64,000 nucleotides of DNA, taken from positions 93,321,207 through 93,385,206 of the forward strand of contig OZ018333.1 of the NCBI GenBank assembly GCA_963969495.1, read 5' to 3'. A program made the position numbers and the translations under genes. The notes under the pieces were generated by a model. The model worked only from the letters and a program-made list of their open reading frames with translations, did not search any database and had not been told where the DNA came from. Source of the DNA: Ceratothoa steindachneri (lineage: Eukaryota; Arthropoda; Malacostraca; Isopoda; Cymothoidae). This document shows, piece after piece, positions 29,190 through 41,225 of this stretch; the stretch's first letter is position 1, and each line of letters opens with the position of its first letter.

Positions 29190-32100
29190 ATCTAGGCTAT
29201 ATTAGAAGCCAAATAAAAGAAAAAAAATACAAACAGAAAACAGGGGAAGAAGCACGCGATCCATAGTCAAACATTAAATAAGGGGGAGAAGGCTGGCCTC
29301 CTCCAAAAAGTCTAAAAGTCCACAAGTCAGTGTACACGAACCAGTCCCGAGTACAAGGGACAGGCGGTAGCGACCCCACCCATCCCAGTACTGGGACAGG
29401 TAATGTGCTCAAAGATCACCCAGACTTGGACATTCAACAAGAATGTGCCGAACAGTCGGGGGGACGACAAAGCGGTCACAATTGGGCGTAGGCGAGAGCT
29501 CCATCAAATGGCGATGCATCACAAGAGTGTGCCCCATATGGAGAGGACAGAAAGCGACCTGAAGCCGTCGCAGCATTGGGGGATAGGTCCATGGTAACAG
29601 TCGCAGCGCAATAGCACGCAACTTTAAGTTCCCCTGAACCGTCTCCCATCTTCTTTGCCAAGCAGTCTGAAGTGATGCCCATATTCCTGCCATGCAGTCT
29701 GTGTGTGGAAGAGCGAAACGCTGGTCCGGTTGTCCGGTCCTCGCAGACTATTTGGCGCCCTCGTCGGTGCACTCATTCCCTGCAATTCCTACATATCCAA
29801 GGAACCCAGCAGAAGATAATCTCGACATCCACCCGGCTCACTAAAACCGTGGCATCATGGATATCGTAAACCAGAGGGTGCGGAGATTTCAATGCCCCGA
29901 GAGCACTCCTGTACTGAGTGGTGTATTGCCATCATCTCAGCCGTGAAGACAGACGCAGTGCCCGGTAGAGCCCCACTGACTTCAAACAGAGGGGATACAG
30001 CATGGAAACTGACCCCCTCTTCGGACTTGGAGCCACCCATATACACTGGCACAGTTCCAGTGTGACACGAGATGTGCTAAAAAAAAAAAGGCCCAACGCA
30101 ATACTTCCAGTGCTGTACAAGCTTTGGGAGCAGAGGCATGAAGACAAATAGCCAATGGTGGTACCCTACAGGGTGGCGTTCTGGGCAGAACCAGGGACGC
30201 CACCGGCCAGAGAGCTATACCTAGCTCTCGAAGGAGTTTCCTGGCCCTAAACCCAAAGGGCTTAGGGTATGACTGGCGTCTCTCGGCGGCATAGGCACCA
30301 TCGAGATCAGCTGCGGATGCTTTGAGAGCCGTTGGCGACAAAGGGAGACACTGCGTTCGTGCGTACAGGAGAATAATGCACTGCACGCGGCGCAGAGCAA
30401 GTGGCATCTCCCCAGCATCGACCAACAGGCTCTCTCTCAATGAGGGAAGTGCGGAAGGCACCGGTCGCAAGGCGAAGGCCGGTGTGGTGGATCGAATCCA
30501 CCTTCCGCAATAAACGCTCGGCTGTGGATGCATAAAACTCGCATCCGTAGTCGAGCTTCGAGCGAACAAAGGATCGATAAAAAAGTAAGGCAGTAGCCCT
30601 ATCAGCGCCCCAAGCGCTGAACGTCACGGAACAGAGAATGTCCATGGCGCGGGTACAAGAGACCCTAAGGCTGCGAATATGAGCCTCCCAGGTGAGGCGT
30701 CGGTCGAATACAAGACCAAGGAAACGGTGCGACTCAACCACATCCAGGCGCACCCCATTAAGAAACAAATCTGGGTCGGGGTGAAGCCGTGGATGGCGGC
30801 AGAAGTGCACCACCTTACTCTTGGCCAAAGAAAACCGAAACCTGTGCGCTTCGGCATAGCGAGAGACGCGGTTCAATGCCTGTTGGAGTCGACGCTCCAG
30901 AGTTGGCATCTGAGCCGCGCCAAAAGAGATCGAAAGGTCTGACAGCACCGAGGTAATGCCGTTGATGCTCAAGTCAAAGAGTGTAACGCTGAGGAAACTT
31001 TCCTGCGGGACACCCTCTTCCCCCCCCATCCAGAATGGGCGATCTCGCAAAAATTCAGATATAAAGACCGGGCAGCGTCCCATCGCCCCCATCGTGTGGA
31101 GGGTCTCCATGATACCGTATCGCCATGCGGTATCATAGGCGTTCTCCAGACCGAAAAACACCGTGGCGTAGTGCTGTCTACGAAGGAATTCCTTGCAGGC
31201 AGCATTTTCCAGTCGAAGCAGAGCACCCAACGTGGAATGGAACTTGCAGAAGCTGCAGTGCGGTACACAAATGGCCTCTGCTGTCCAGAAAAAAAGGCTA
31301 ATCTAACATTTACCAATTTCTCCATCAACTTGCACACGCAAGAGGTTAGAGAGATTGGCCGGAAATCTGACAGGGTAGAGTTATCAGTCCCCAGTTTACG
31401 AAAAGCAAGCACAGTAGCGATTCGCTAGGAGTCTGGGAGGTTACCCTCTACCCAGATCCTGTTGAACAAAGGTAATAGAAAGGCCATGTCTCCCTCACCC
31501 AGGTGTCGAAGCATGGTGTACGGGACATCGTCTGGACCAGGGGCGGTGTCCGCGCATGACGCGAGAGCGGGACGCAACTCGCTCACAATAAACCTGTCGT
31601 TGAAGGGATCTCGCCTCTGGAGGTAAAATACAATCGGCAGCCTTCCGCGACATCACGACGTGCATTGAATGCTGGCGGAGCAGCATCCCGGCTAGAGAAT
31701 GCGGAGAAAGCGGTCGCGAAGGATTCCGCGATTGCGGTCCCATTCTCCTGGATTACGGGAGGGGGGGTCCTGCGCCAACTTGTCTCGAATCCTTTTGACT
31801 CGTTTCCACATCTCTGCTAGAGGGGTCTTCCCGTTAAGTGAAGACACGGCGTGCAAAACGTTCAGACGTTCTGGGAATAGTAGTCAGGCCTGCGGTGATG
31901 AGGTTGCCGCAGAACTCAATGACCTCATCCACCCCCCAATCAAAATCAGCCTGTGCATCCGGAGAGCACAGAGATGGATCAAGGCAAGAAAATGAAGCCG
32001 TTCTCGGGCAGTGATGCGTAAACTCATCCACATTTAGGACACATATATCAAGCTCTTCGATCAGGTCGGCAAGGACTCGTCTCCTGGGATTTATTGAGTA

Positions 32101-32870
32101 ATCTCCCCAGAGAGGATGTCTCCCATTCAGATTTCCAAGCCGTGCCATGGCACGGCGGAAGTCCCCTGCATCGAAGTCAGCTGACGGTGGAATGTACGCA
32201 GAAATAACAGTATACCTCCTATCCAGGTGAAGCTGCACAGCCACTGTCTGAAAGGAGTTAATCTAAAGTGAAAAGAAGAATGGAGACATCATGCCGGGTG
32301 TAAACCGCGCATCCCCCAGCCCGGCCCCTAGCCCATGGTGGTGGCGTCATAAAACTCTTATACCACGGGAGGGTGGGTAGGGCGCACGAGCCTAGCATAG
32401 TCTCTTGCAGAAAAAAATAGCTAACGGAGAACGGGACGAGACAAGCCTCCACAGCTCCTCCCAGTTGGCCCGGAGTCCGCGGCAATTCCATTGAAGGAAT
32501 ATGCCCTCCAGGCCTAACTCGGAGACGCGGGGGCCCCTCTTCAAAGAGAAGAACCTCACAGGAATGGCTGTATGCTCCCCAGAGGCAGAAGTGCAGGTGC
32601 TGTTGGCGGACGATGCGCCGAAGGCGCGGATGCCTTCGAGGACTTAATGGGGGAGGTTGGGCTCGCCAGACAGGTCTTTTCCTCCCTCCACCTTGAAACC
32701 TTAGGCAAGCATTGGAGCATCGGGGGCAGTGGTCCATCTTTTGGAGGATCCACCTTCCCCGAGCTACCCCGCTCGCCACTGGCTGTGGGCAAAGGAGGCC
32801 AAGCATTTTCATTGCTGTCCTCCTTTCGGGGGACAGCTTTAGGAACCCCAGAAGCTGGCTTAGTGACCAA
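29190..32870 (-). pseudogene. Family A ORF2 of copy A4 (EN-RT-RNase H)
   Basis: Endonuclease remnant (32244-31834): NLNGRHPLWGDYSINPR, CLDPSLCSPDAQADFDWG. RT (31412-30307): DFRPISLTSCVCKLMEKLVN, TVFFGLENAYDTAWRYGIME (motif A, with F..D changed to FFGLE), GVPQESFLSVTLFDLSINGI (motif B), and LNGVRLDVVESHRFLGLVFD after the palm. Where FVDD should stand the sequence reads VLSDLSISF, a small deletion that removes the catalytic pair. RNase H remnant (30150-29680) and C-terminal finger RRLQVAFCPLHMGHTLVMHR (29640). Numerous shifts and stops. Confidence 0.85.
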
Positions 32871-32939
32871 CTTCTAGGGCGTTGCCTCCTGTGAGCCTAA
32901 CAACCAGGTGGAGGCGCATGGCGTTTCGACTTACGGAAA

Positions 32940-34150
32940 ACGGCTAGCTGGGGGAAGGGAGGAGAGCCCTGGTTTTAGCCGGCCAGGGCTGAGTGCGAAC
33001 CCTTTGTGCCATCAGCTTTACCAGGGGAGCGGCCGGGTTGAGTAGAACCCACAGAAGGGCTCCGAATGGGCGCAGAAACAACCGTGCTCATTGGCCTGGA
33101 TGGGCCAGGAGAAGAGGGAGTCTTTCTAACCATTGAGGCGTAAGATGTCCCAGGAAGAGCCGGCGTGCCAGGACCAAGTCCTTAGCCTCGCAGAATGAGA
33201 GACGATCCTTGGCTTGAACAGCCAGAATTTCTTTCTCAAGGAGATATGCACCACATTGCTTAGAAGAAGCCGGGTGCGGCTCTCCGCAATTGACACACTT
33301 GGTCACACCCGCTTTGGACTTATTGTGTGTGTTTGGCCTTGGAGCAATTTACACAGACTTCGGGTGACCCCAACTATGCATGTCTACATGAGCGGTCCGT
33401 AAGCTGAAGTGGTGACAGTAATAGCACCTCTGCGACAGTGGCACAAATGCCTTCACACGGTAGCGGTACCAACTGGCACGCACCGTCTCAGGGAGCTTGT
33501 CACAGTCAAACATGATGAGTGTAGGGGTGGGTCTCGAGGCCCCTCCCTGTTTTCTTATCAGCTCTAGAGTGATATCTTCTATGGAATAGTCCACAAGTTC
33601 CCTCACAAAAACTACTCCTTTCACAAAGTTCATGGTAAGTGCGGTGTCACACTCACCGGGGTGCCATCAAGTGTCCAAAGCACTTATCTTGGCTGCCTTG
33701 GAGGGATCTGCTGCATTTGCCAGAAGGCTCCCGTCTGAGAAACGGGTCACCTTCGGCTCTCTACCAATCATACTAGCTAATCCTCTCCTCTGATGGATCA
33801 TGTTGCCCTTGGCCAACATGCTGCCATCAGTGGAGTGAATAACTAAGAAGCGTTTGAAGCCAAAGGGCTCGAAAACGGCAGGTAGTCTTTGAATGAGGGG
33901 TCCCGACGTAATTGAGGCTCCGCTTTGCTTACTTTTGATCTTATTTAGGGATTCTCGGCCCAGGCGAGGACTGGGGCCAGACGTGCCAATCTTGGCTTGG
34001 TCACATTCAAGGATGGTAGCTGCCTCATCCATCCCCACAGCCTCCATGGAGGGAGAAGAGCCCCGAGTCTTTTTGGTCTTTTTTTATTAGTCCTTTTCTT
34101 TTTAGGAGAGGAGGGTAGGGAATGGACCCGCTTCTCCCCTCCATCAGCAG
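32940..34150 (-). pseudogene. Family A ORF1 of copy A4
   Basis: ORF1 in pieces: SGPLIQRLPAVFEPFGFKRF (33900), NMIHQRRGLASMIGREPKVT, NFVKGVVFVRELVDYSIEDI (33620), RRCYYCHH then CVNCGEPHPASSKQCGAYLL (33306-33220). One zinc cluster has lost residues compared with A3. The 5' part beyond 34180 is missing. Confidence 0.8.
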
Positions 34151-34185
34151 GAGCCCCCAGGCCAGATGGGCTGGCCTCTGCAAGG

Positions 34186-35301
34186 CAGGGTGGGAAAATA
34201 AAAATAACAGCTCTAAAAAACCTGGGGGGGGGGGTTGAGCTTTTTCAAGTGAAATTTGAAAAAACCTGGGTTTGGGTTTTTTTTTCAAAATTACATTTTT
34301 TTTTCAATAAATAAATGCTACTTATTATTATTTTATTCAAAATTCATATTTATAATTTCACCAAATATGTATCAAATTAAAGTTATTTCTCTGATACTGA
34401 CTCCTAATTCATCTCTCCTTCTACCCACCCATAATTCTCAATCAGTGATGTGTTCTTACCTTAATATAATTATTAAACTAATTAATTATTATTATATAAA
34501 TACAGATAGCTATTCTTTTTATATGCTATTCTGCTAATGCTTGTAGCATTTGTTTTTGGAAAAAACCTGAGATTTGAAAAAACCCAGAATAAAACCCGGG
34601 TTTTGGGGGCTTTTTCAAAATTACTCTTTTTTTTCAAGAAATAAATGCTACTTATCATTATTTTATTCAAAATTCATATTTATGTTTAGAATTTCAACAA
34701 ATATGTATTAAATTAATATAATTTCTCTGATACTGACTGAATCATAATTCATCTTTCCTTCTACAGGTTATGGCTATCATGGATACTCAAAATTCTCAAT
34801 CAATGATCCGTTACTGTGGTCTATTTGTACTATAATATAATTATTAAACTAAGTAATTATTAATATTATATAAAAATAGAGATAGCTATTCTTTTTCTGT
34901 TATTCTAATGTTTGTAGCATTTGTTTTTGGCAAAACCCCAAATAAAACCCAGGTTTGGGTGTTTTTTTTTTCAAAATTATACTCTTTTTTCAAGAAATGA
35001 ATACTCCTTATTATTTGATTCAAGATTCATATTTATAATTTCACCAAATATGTATCAAATTAAGGTTATTTCTCTGATACTGAATCATAATTCATCTTTC
35101 CTTCTACAGGTTACGGCTATCATGGGTAATCAAAATTCTCAATCAGTGATCTGTTCTTAATATAATATAATTATTAATATTACATAAAAATAAAGATGGC
35201 TATTCTTTTTCTGTTATTCTAATGTTTGTAGCATTTGTTTTTTGAAAAAAACCCAGGTTTTATTGGGCTTTTTCACAATTTGGGGGGTTTTGCCAACCCT
35301 G
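34186..35301. mobile_element. hAT-like element with three internal repeats
   Basis: Ends CAGGGTGGGAAAA (34186) and TTTGCCAACCCTG (35289-35301) are imperfect inverted repeats of the hAT type (consensus CAGGGTTGGCAAA). Inside are three tandem units of about 320-360 bp starting near 34258, 34575 and 34935, each with ACCC.GGTTTTGGG, TCAAAATT, ATAAATGCTACTTAT and TCTCTGATACTGA. A single-unit version is at 47392-47827. I see no matching 8-bp duplication at this copy. Confidence 0.7.
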
Positions 35302-35319
35302 GTTTTATCACCTATATAC

Positions 35320-35650
35320 TCTCTTGAAACGGGTTTTGCCACCTGTCTATAGCATTGATAATGGTTTTACCAGTAATGTGACTCTTAGTTGTCTTTTACC
35401 TCAATTTTACATTCTTGGTGGAAATTTTTTCACCAGCAATTTGCATTCTTGTTGGTTTTAACATCAAGCTGCATTATTGTATGTTTTTTTTACCACCAAT
35501 ATGAATTTATGTGAAAAGTTTTACCACAAATATAGGCTTTTTATAATAATTTTACCAACAATATACTTTTGTGTATTTTACCATCAATATAACTGTTGAT
35601 GTGTTTTACCACAAATATAATATTGTATGAAATTTTACTAAAAAATCTAT
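35320..35650. repeat. Degenerate 30-bp repeat (TTTTACCA units)
   Basis: About ten drifting copies of a unit with GTTTTACCACCAATATGA and TTTGTGTG, spaced 28-35 bp. No coding potential. The following 35650-36008 is AT-rich without recognised features. Confidence 0.7.
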
Positions 35651-36008
35651 AATCTTGGTTGTAGATTTGGTAAATTTTAAGTTTAGAAGTAAATAACATG
35701 TGTTAAAATTGTAACATTTACAGTGAGATTAAAAATCCAAGAAGACAATATCAATAAATATCTTTTAATATTGCCTTACTAAATTCTATATAAAATTATA
35801 ACAGCAAATAACTACAACGATGAGCCTACTGAATTTATGGCTGATAATACAATCCTAAGGATACAGATTATACCATGATAGTGGCTGCAAACTGACTGGG
35901 ATAACCTTTGATAGGCAGGGTTAAAACATTATTTGTCACTGGTATCAAACACTATATAGCAATAGGTGGTAATTTAAGAGCTTCAAAGGAATAAGGAACT
36001 GTTTTTTG

Positions 36009-36370
36009 TTAACCCTCAAAGCACCATGCTAAGAAAATGGAGGACCCTGTCAGAGCTAAGGAATAAAAAGTTTTAAAAAATCAAACGTGCTTATTTTGAA
36101 AGACTGATGAGTAAATGATTTGACGAAGGCAATATAAATAAAACAAAAGAGAGGGGGGGGGTACATCATGAGTATTTTAAAAAATATTAAAGAGCCCATC
36201 TGGCAACTGCCTACTAGGGAAAAAGTCACTGTAATTGCACTACAGTCTAATACTAGGCTAGATTAAAATACAAGTAAACGTGTAAAAAAAAAACAAATAA
36301 AAAAATATTTAAAAAAACAAGAGGTACATAATGAGAGAAAAGATATTTGCCATTCAGGATACAGCTGCCG
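36009..36370. mobile_element. Second piggyBac-type MITE, split by LINE stub
   Basis: Begins TTAA-CCCTCAAAGCACCATG at 36009 and follows copy 26324-26563 (GAAAATGGAGGACC, GAGTAAATGATTTGA, AATATAAATAAAAC, ATGAGAGAAAA). It is interrupted by LINE copy A5 at 36173-36323. The right end is not recognisable beyond about 36345. Confidence 0.65.
36173..36323 (-). mobile_element. 151-bp family A LINE 3' stub with TSD (copy A5)
   Basis: Contains only the two 3' hairpin regions and A-rich tail of family A. Flanked by GTACATCATGAG (36161-36172) and GTACATAATGAG (36324-36335), a 12-bp target-site duplication with one difference. This fixes the element borders and shows typical target-primed insertion with extreme 5' truncation. 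Confidence 0.8.
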
Positions 36371-37137
36371 AAATTACACATTAGCCTATTTCTAGAATAT
36401 TTTAAGGAACAGAAAAACAGCAAACAAAAACCACAAAAGAGATAAAAGGTATTGTTCGAGGGAAGCCTCCTGCCCCATAGGATTAAACATCCACCCAATG
36501 CTCCAAATACTATGAGGGAGGCTCCGGGAATAAATAGATGGCATATCTGTATTCACCAATGAATGAAACTACAATAGGTTAAATATTTGTACACACTATG
36601 TATAATAGATCAAAAGAAAACTTACAATTAAACGAAGATTGGCCATGGAGAGATTCTTACTAAGACTGGTATTTTAGTCCTAGGTTACGGTAAATACTAG
36701 TGGATGGACCAGTTCCACTAATCCAATAATATAAAAAATCATATTTCATCCGGTAAACAGTAAATTTACCATTACTATGGGTGCTCTAATTAATGGTTAC
36801 CATTATCCAAGGCATGGATGAATTATTTAACATAACATTTGCAACTTTCACAAATAAATACTTGATAATTATTTGATAAAGGTCCCAACTCTAGTTTGAA
36901 AGTATATTTTAATGGTAAATTTGATATTTTATTTAAATTTTTTTTTTTTTGCAAATGCATCAGTCTAAAAATTTGAACTACTAATTTGACCAGACTTCTG
37001 TTCATTAGGACAAAAAAATTATGTTAGATTTAAGCAAAACATCAAATGTACCATTAAAATGGGGTTTTTTTTACTTTTACCTACCTATCCTATCCATACT
37101 TAACCTAGCCTAACCAGACAAAATCTATTTTATATAA
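36371..37137. other. No gene recognised
   Basis: AT-rich sequence with several GGTAAA/TTTACC words (36688, 36754, 36912) that resemble Merlin-type ends but show no paired arrangement. Nothing else supported. Confidence 0.35.
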
Positions 37138-38082
37138 TTAATCAAGCAAGAAACTTACATTTAATTTACTGGAGAATAAAACTGGGCTATAGCTTTTTAA
37201 AAAATATGCATTTTCATTATGTGGAACCTCATGGATAAATAAATATCTGGCAAAGTATTTATTATAATGTTCCTTTTTATTGCCTGCACGCAGTACCCAA
37301 GATTTTACATCTTTCCACAATCTCTTAATATTTTGACCGTGGACTCCAAATTGCGAGTCAACAAAATGTATGTACAGAATGATTAACTATTAAATGATTA
37401 TACCCAATATCACTTAATGAATCATAAGCCTTCCACCCATTGCTTATAATTACAGAGCCAGGCAAAATGTACTGTTGTATTAATGGTATTAATATATCTG
37501 CTGAATGGTCCAGTACACGCAAAATAATTTATTTTTTGATACTTGTTCAATGCCTGCAAATGCCCAAACACCCGTTACTTCTCTACCATTATTATATTTA
37601 GATTCTCCAAACTTGGTTTCATCTATCTCAACAATAATCCCATCTCCAACAATCTTTGGTTGGTTTTTAAGCCAAAATTCACAAACCTCTGAACATATCA
37701 ACTTCCAGTGAACAACTGTTTGTGAACCAATATTTAATTGCATTTGGCAATAATTTTGCAAGAAATTGTGTGCAAGGAAAACATTAATAAACAATATATT
37801 CTTCTATGGTGGGATGTGGATTTTGTCAAGCCATGTATCTTTGAAAATGCTTTGATAAAATGAGCATTTAATTACTCTTTTACTTTACAGATTTTTTTTG
37901 TTTTCTACATTCAAATAAAAATGTTTATCTTGTTTAATTTTACATTCCTGGCCGCATGTAGGGCATAATTTACTGGATGGAACAACGCCATATTTTTTTA
38001 AAAATCCAATGGCTTCTTCGTCATTTTCAAAGAAGTTTCTAATTGCTTGTAAATATGTTAAAGAGCACCCTTCACAATCCAT
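37138..38082 (-). pseudogene. Merlin-type (IS1016/ISXO2-like) transposase, decayed
   Basis: Read from MDCEGCSLTYLQAIRNFFEN at 38082. N-terminal zinc ribbon SKLCPTCGQECK (about residues 36-50). The DDE domain has VGDGIIVEIDETKFGESKYN (first aspartate) and GVWAFAGIE. A shifted segment near 37480-37400 reads LPGSVIISNGWKAYDSL, where the usual second aspartate (SDGW) is asparagine. It ends with FGVHGQNIKRLWKDVKSWVL and NKYFARYLF. Stops near 37890 and 37800 and a frameshift near 37505 make it inactive. Known role of the family: cut-and-paste transposition with 8-9-bp target-site duplications. I could not find its terminal inverted repeats. Confidence 0.85.
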
Positions 38083-38399
38083 TTTAAATATATAAATAAA
38101 AGGGTTATATCAATTTTACTTTAATATAAACTAAGAAAATAGAAGTTTGGATAAGTATGTTTGGTACTGTTATTTAGCGCTGTGACCTGTATCAAATAAT
38201 AACCAAACAATTGCGGATGAATCTTAATTCAATGCATTAATTTAATGAGTTATTAAGGTTGATATACCACATTGTTTTGGGATATAGCATTATAAGATCC
38301 TGTGAGAAGAGATAATGGCAGTTAGTTTGAAAATATTTTGGACAACATTCAAATAAATTCTTCTACAGACTCACCAAAAATCTTTTTGGCACTCTCATT

Positions 38400-39110
38400 G
38401 CCTTCACTCTCCTCTGATTGATATTTTGTATACATTCAAACTCTAAAACTAAATTGAGTCCACAATCTGGTGTTCTTTATACTTCATTCCACTCTTCCAA
38501 CACTATCCCTCTATACATTTTGGCCATCATGTTCTACTATCAGCTGTCTGCCCCCAATGCGCCCCACTCACAAGTATCCTCTCCACCATTCCTTATATGT
38601 TTGGTTTTTTAACTCCAGTGATCCATTTCAAGCCTTAAATAACAGCTGACTCCCATAGCTTCCCTCATACACTTGTGCGATGAAAGGGCTACTTTTGCTC
38701 CTATAGTCCCTTACTTTTTAATCTAGGCCTTCTTTCTAAAATATTTGTCCTTCATCTTCTATTTGATGCCTTGCAAGTTTATTTTCACTATTATCCTCAT
38801 GTCTTCTAATAATTATAAACTATTCATATCTATTGGCAACTCTTTCAAATAATTTCTCCCTATCTACTGTTGATATACAGCAGCCTCTCCTGTCAATGTT
38901 TTTACCCCTACATATCCATTTACACCCAAATACATCCTAGCTACCTTATTCTGGATTTTTTCCATCTTATTCAATCCCCTTTAGCTGACTTTGCATATCT
39001 CATATCCAGACATACTGCGTGGAAACCCCCTACTTCCTTCCTTCTCTTGCATTTGTCAAAAACATCTATTCTAGAACAAATGCATATGCCTAAATACTTA
39101 ACATAGAAAA
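38400..39110 (-). mobile_element. Old LINE D, 3' part
   Basis: Minus strand shows, with frameshifts, the post-RT segment of a non-LTR element: WLYGMDMRYAKS, then KKSRIR/NKVARM-like text (about 38990-38900), and a STVDRE-like segment (38870). It continues on the far side of inserted elements at 40790-41225 and 45091-45760. Heavily decayed, so the clade is not assigned. Confidence 0.5.
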
Positions 39111-39189
39111 GGAGTCTGCAAAAAGTTAATCAAGAGTCTAGCAATTGCATTCATAAATTTGGGAAATAGTGAAAGGTAGAACATCAATA

Positions 39190-40760
39190 AACTCCACAAA
39201 ACTCCAAATTTTTATAGGGGCAATTACAATAAATTACGCAACTTACTAAATCAGATTAGGTGGGATATAGAATTCATTGGAAAGAATACTTATGAGATGT
39301 GGGACACTTTTAAAACTATGGTATATTAAACATAGTTCAGGAGCAGTGGTAGGTTAATAAATGATGCTCCGCATGGGTTTATAAGAGGTAGATCGTGTTT
39401 AACAAATTTACTGGATTTTATAACTAAACAATTAGATGTAATTTACTTAGATTTTAGCAAAGCTTTTGATAAGGTTCCACATAGGGGACTAGTTCACAAA
39501 TTAAAAATGCATGGGATATGTGGTAAAGTTTTGAATTAGATAGCTAATGGCTGAAAGAGAGGAAACAGAAAGTAGTACTGAATGGAGTTAGGTTACAGTG
39601 GAGGGATGTTATCAGTGAAGTACCTCAGGGATCAGTTCTAGGCCCATTATTATTCATAGTTTATATAAATGATCTTGGGGATGCTGTAAATAACAAAGTG
39701 TCAACTTTTGCTGATGACACTAAATTGGCAGCAGTAATAAAAAAAAAAAAGTTGAGGTTAGCTTTATAGTGCAGTGACTTAAATAAGTTATTAGCTTGGG
39801 CTCAAAGGTGGCAGATGACTTTTAACCTTAAAAAGGGCAAAGTTATTAACATGGGAAGGGATAAGAGAATTTAGCTATGAAATGGATGGGCATTCGCTGA
39901 ATTCAGTGAGGATGAGAAGGACTTAGGTGTAGTAGTAGATAGGTAACTGAAGCTTTTGAAGCAGTGTATTGGGCCAAAAATAGAGCAAATAAGATGCTAG
40001 GATACATTAGGAGGAATGTTAGCTACAAGAGTAAAGAGGTTATCCTTAAACTCTACAACTCGTATGTCAGGCCACATTTAGAGTACTATATACAAGCATA
40101 GTCACTGCATTTTAGACATGGCATCAACCTGCTAGTCAGTACAAGGCGGGTAACAAAAAAAAACCTTCTCTGAAGCACCTTAAATATGAAGATAGACTGA
40201 GGGTACTAAATATGTTCTCATTTGAGAGAAGATATGTGAGGGGAGATATGATTGAGCTTTTTAAAATCTGTTCTGAGATGGATAAGTTGGATTTTAGCAA
40301 GTTATTTGAGTTGGAAGGTAGTAATAGGACTAGGGGTCACCGCTTGAAAATTAAAAAACAGAGGTGCAGGTTGGATGTTAGAAAATATTTTTTCACCAAT
40401 AGAGTGGTAGATTATTGGAATAGTTTGCCATCTGAGATGGTAGACCGTCCAAACTTGAATGATTTCAAGCACAAATTGGATGATTATATGGGAAGGCGGG
40501 GTTAACTTTGGTTGAGGGGTATTCTAGACTCATTTCTTCTCTGGATGCAGTTTTTTATTAATGTATATTATGCGTGATTTGGACTATGATGCCTTTTGTT
40601 ATTCATGCATTCCTGTAGATAGTTTAAATTGTATATTGTAGATGCATGATCTAACAATCCTATGGATGCATTTTGTGGTAGGTTATGATAGATGTGGATG
40701 ACCTTTGATAGGCCCTTGTGGCTTTGGTCATCTGTGAAATTATGTTATGTTAGTAAAACT
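39190..40760 (+). mobile_element. Decayed CR1-like LINE inside LINE D
   Basis: Plus-strand RT remnants in order: NAPHGFIRGRSCLTNLLDFI (39360), DVIYLDFSKAFDKVPHRGLV (39440, motif A), a damaged motif B (39620), STFADDTKLAAV (39705, catalytic box), then a readable C-terminal piece 40212-40502 with FSFERRYVRGDMIELFKICS and FFTNRVVDYWNSLPSEMV. Many stops. The 3' end is near 40760 (ATTATGTTATGTTA). A different, older family from the intact element at 13237. Confidence 0.82.
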
Positions 40761-40789
40761 TCCCAGGGAGGATGCTTCTATCACGTGAC

Positions 40790-41225
40790 TAGTGAACCTA
40801 CTCCATTCATCTATGACTACAATTTATAAACCAATTTCTTTCCAAACCTAAACTTGAATTCATCTAGAACTTCCAAGACCAATCCCTTATTCATATCTTC
40901 CTCAAAGTTCATTATCTTAACACTCACACTAAATATCATCTTCCATGTATACCCTAGTCTGCGGCGATATCTACCATTGCTTGCAGATCCTCTCCTTGAC
41001 CATTTATATTTCTGTCACCTAACCACACACCTCTGGTATGCTTCAATACTTTTAGTAGTTTCTCTATAAACAGATTAAAGAGCTTTGGTACATCCCTGTT
41101 TCACACATACATCAAGCAGCCATTAAGTTTCCACCCATTTCAGATTCAATTTTAGTCTATTGCCTTAATATAAGCTTTTAATCCATGCCTTCATTCAATC
41201 TCATCCATAGTTGTCCATTTACTCT
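40790..41225 (-). mobile_element. Old LINE D, central RT fragment
   Basis: Minus-strand reading gives pieces like LFNLFIEKLLKVLKHTRGVW and LGDRNINGQGEDLQ, with frame changes. These resemble the stretch between RT motif B (GC.LSP.LFN) and the catalytic box. Bounded by the CR1-like insertion on one side and family A copy A6 on the other. Confidence 0.5.

Larger units (their letters stand above)
29121..34185 (-). mobile_element. Longest family A LINE (copy A4)
   Basis: 3' poly(A) side at 29120-29130, hairpins at 29140-29206, then ORF2 up to about 32870 and ORF1 from about 32940 to 34180, all on the minus strand. It is broken at 34185 by a hAT-like element, and no family A sequence is seen beyond it. 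It is the template for ordering the other copies: 5' UTR, ORF1 (zinc knuckles), ORF2 (endonuclease, RT, RNase H, finger), two-hairpin tail. RNase H after RT places it in the I superfamily (I/Nimb/Ingi-like) by domain order. Confidence 0.88.

Noticed and set aside
34186..35301. LTR retrotransposon with direct repeats
   Set aside because: Repeats are three tandem internal units without TG..CA ends, primer-binding site or polyprotein; the borders are hAT-like inverted repeats.
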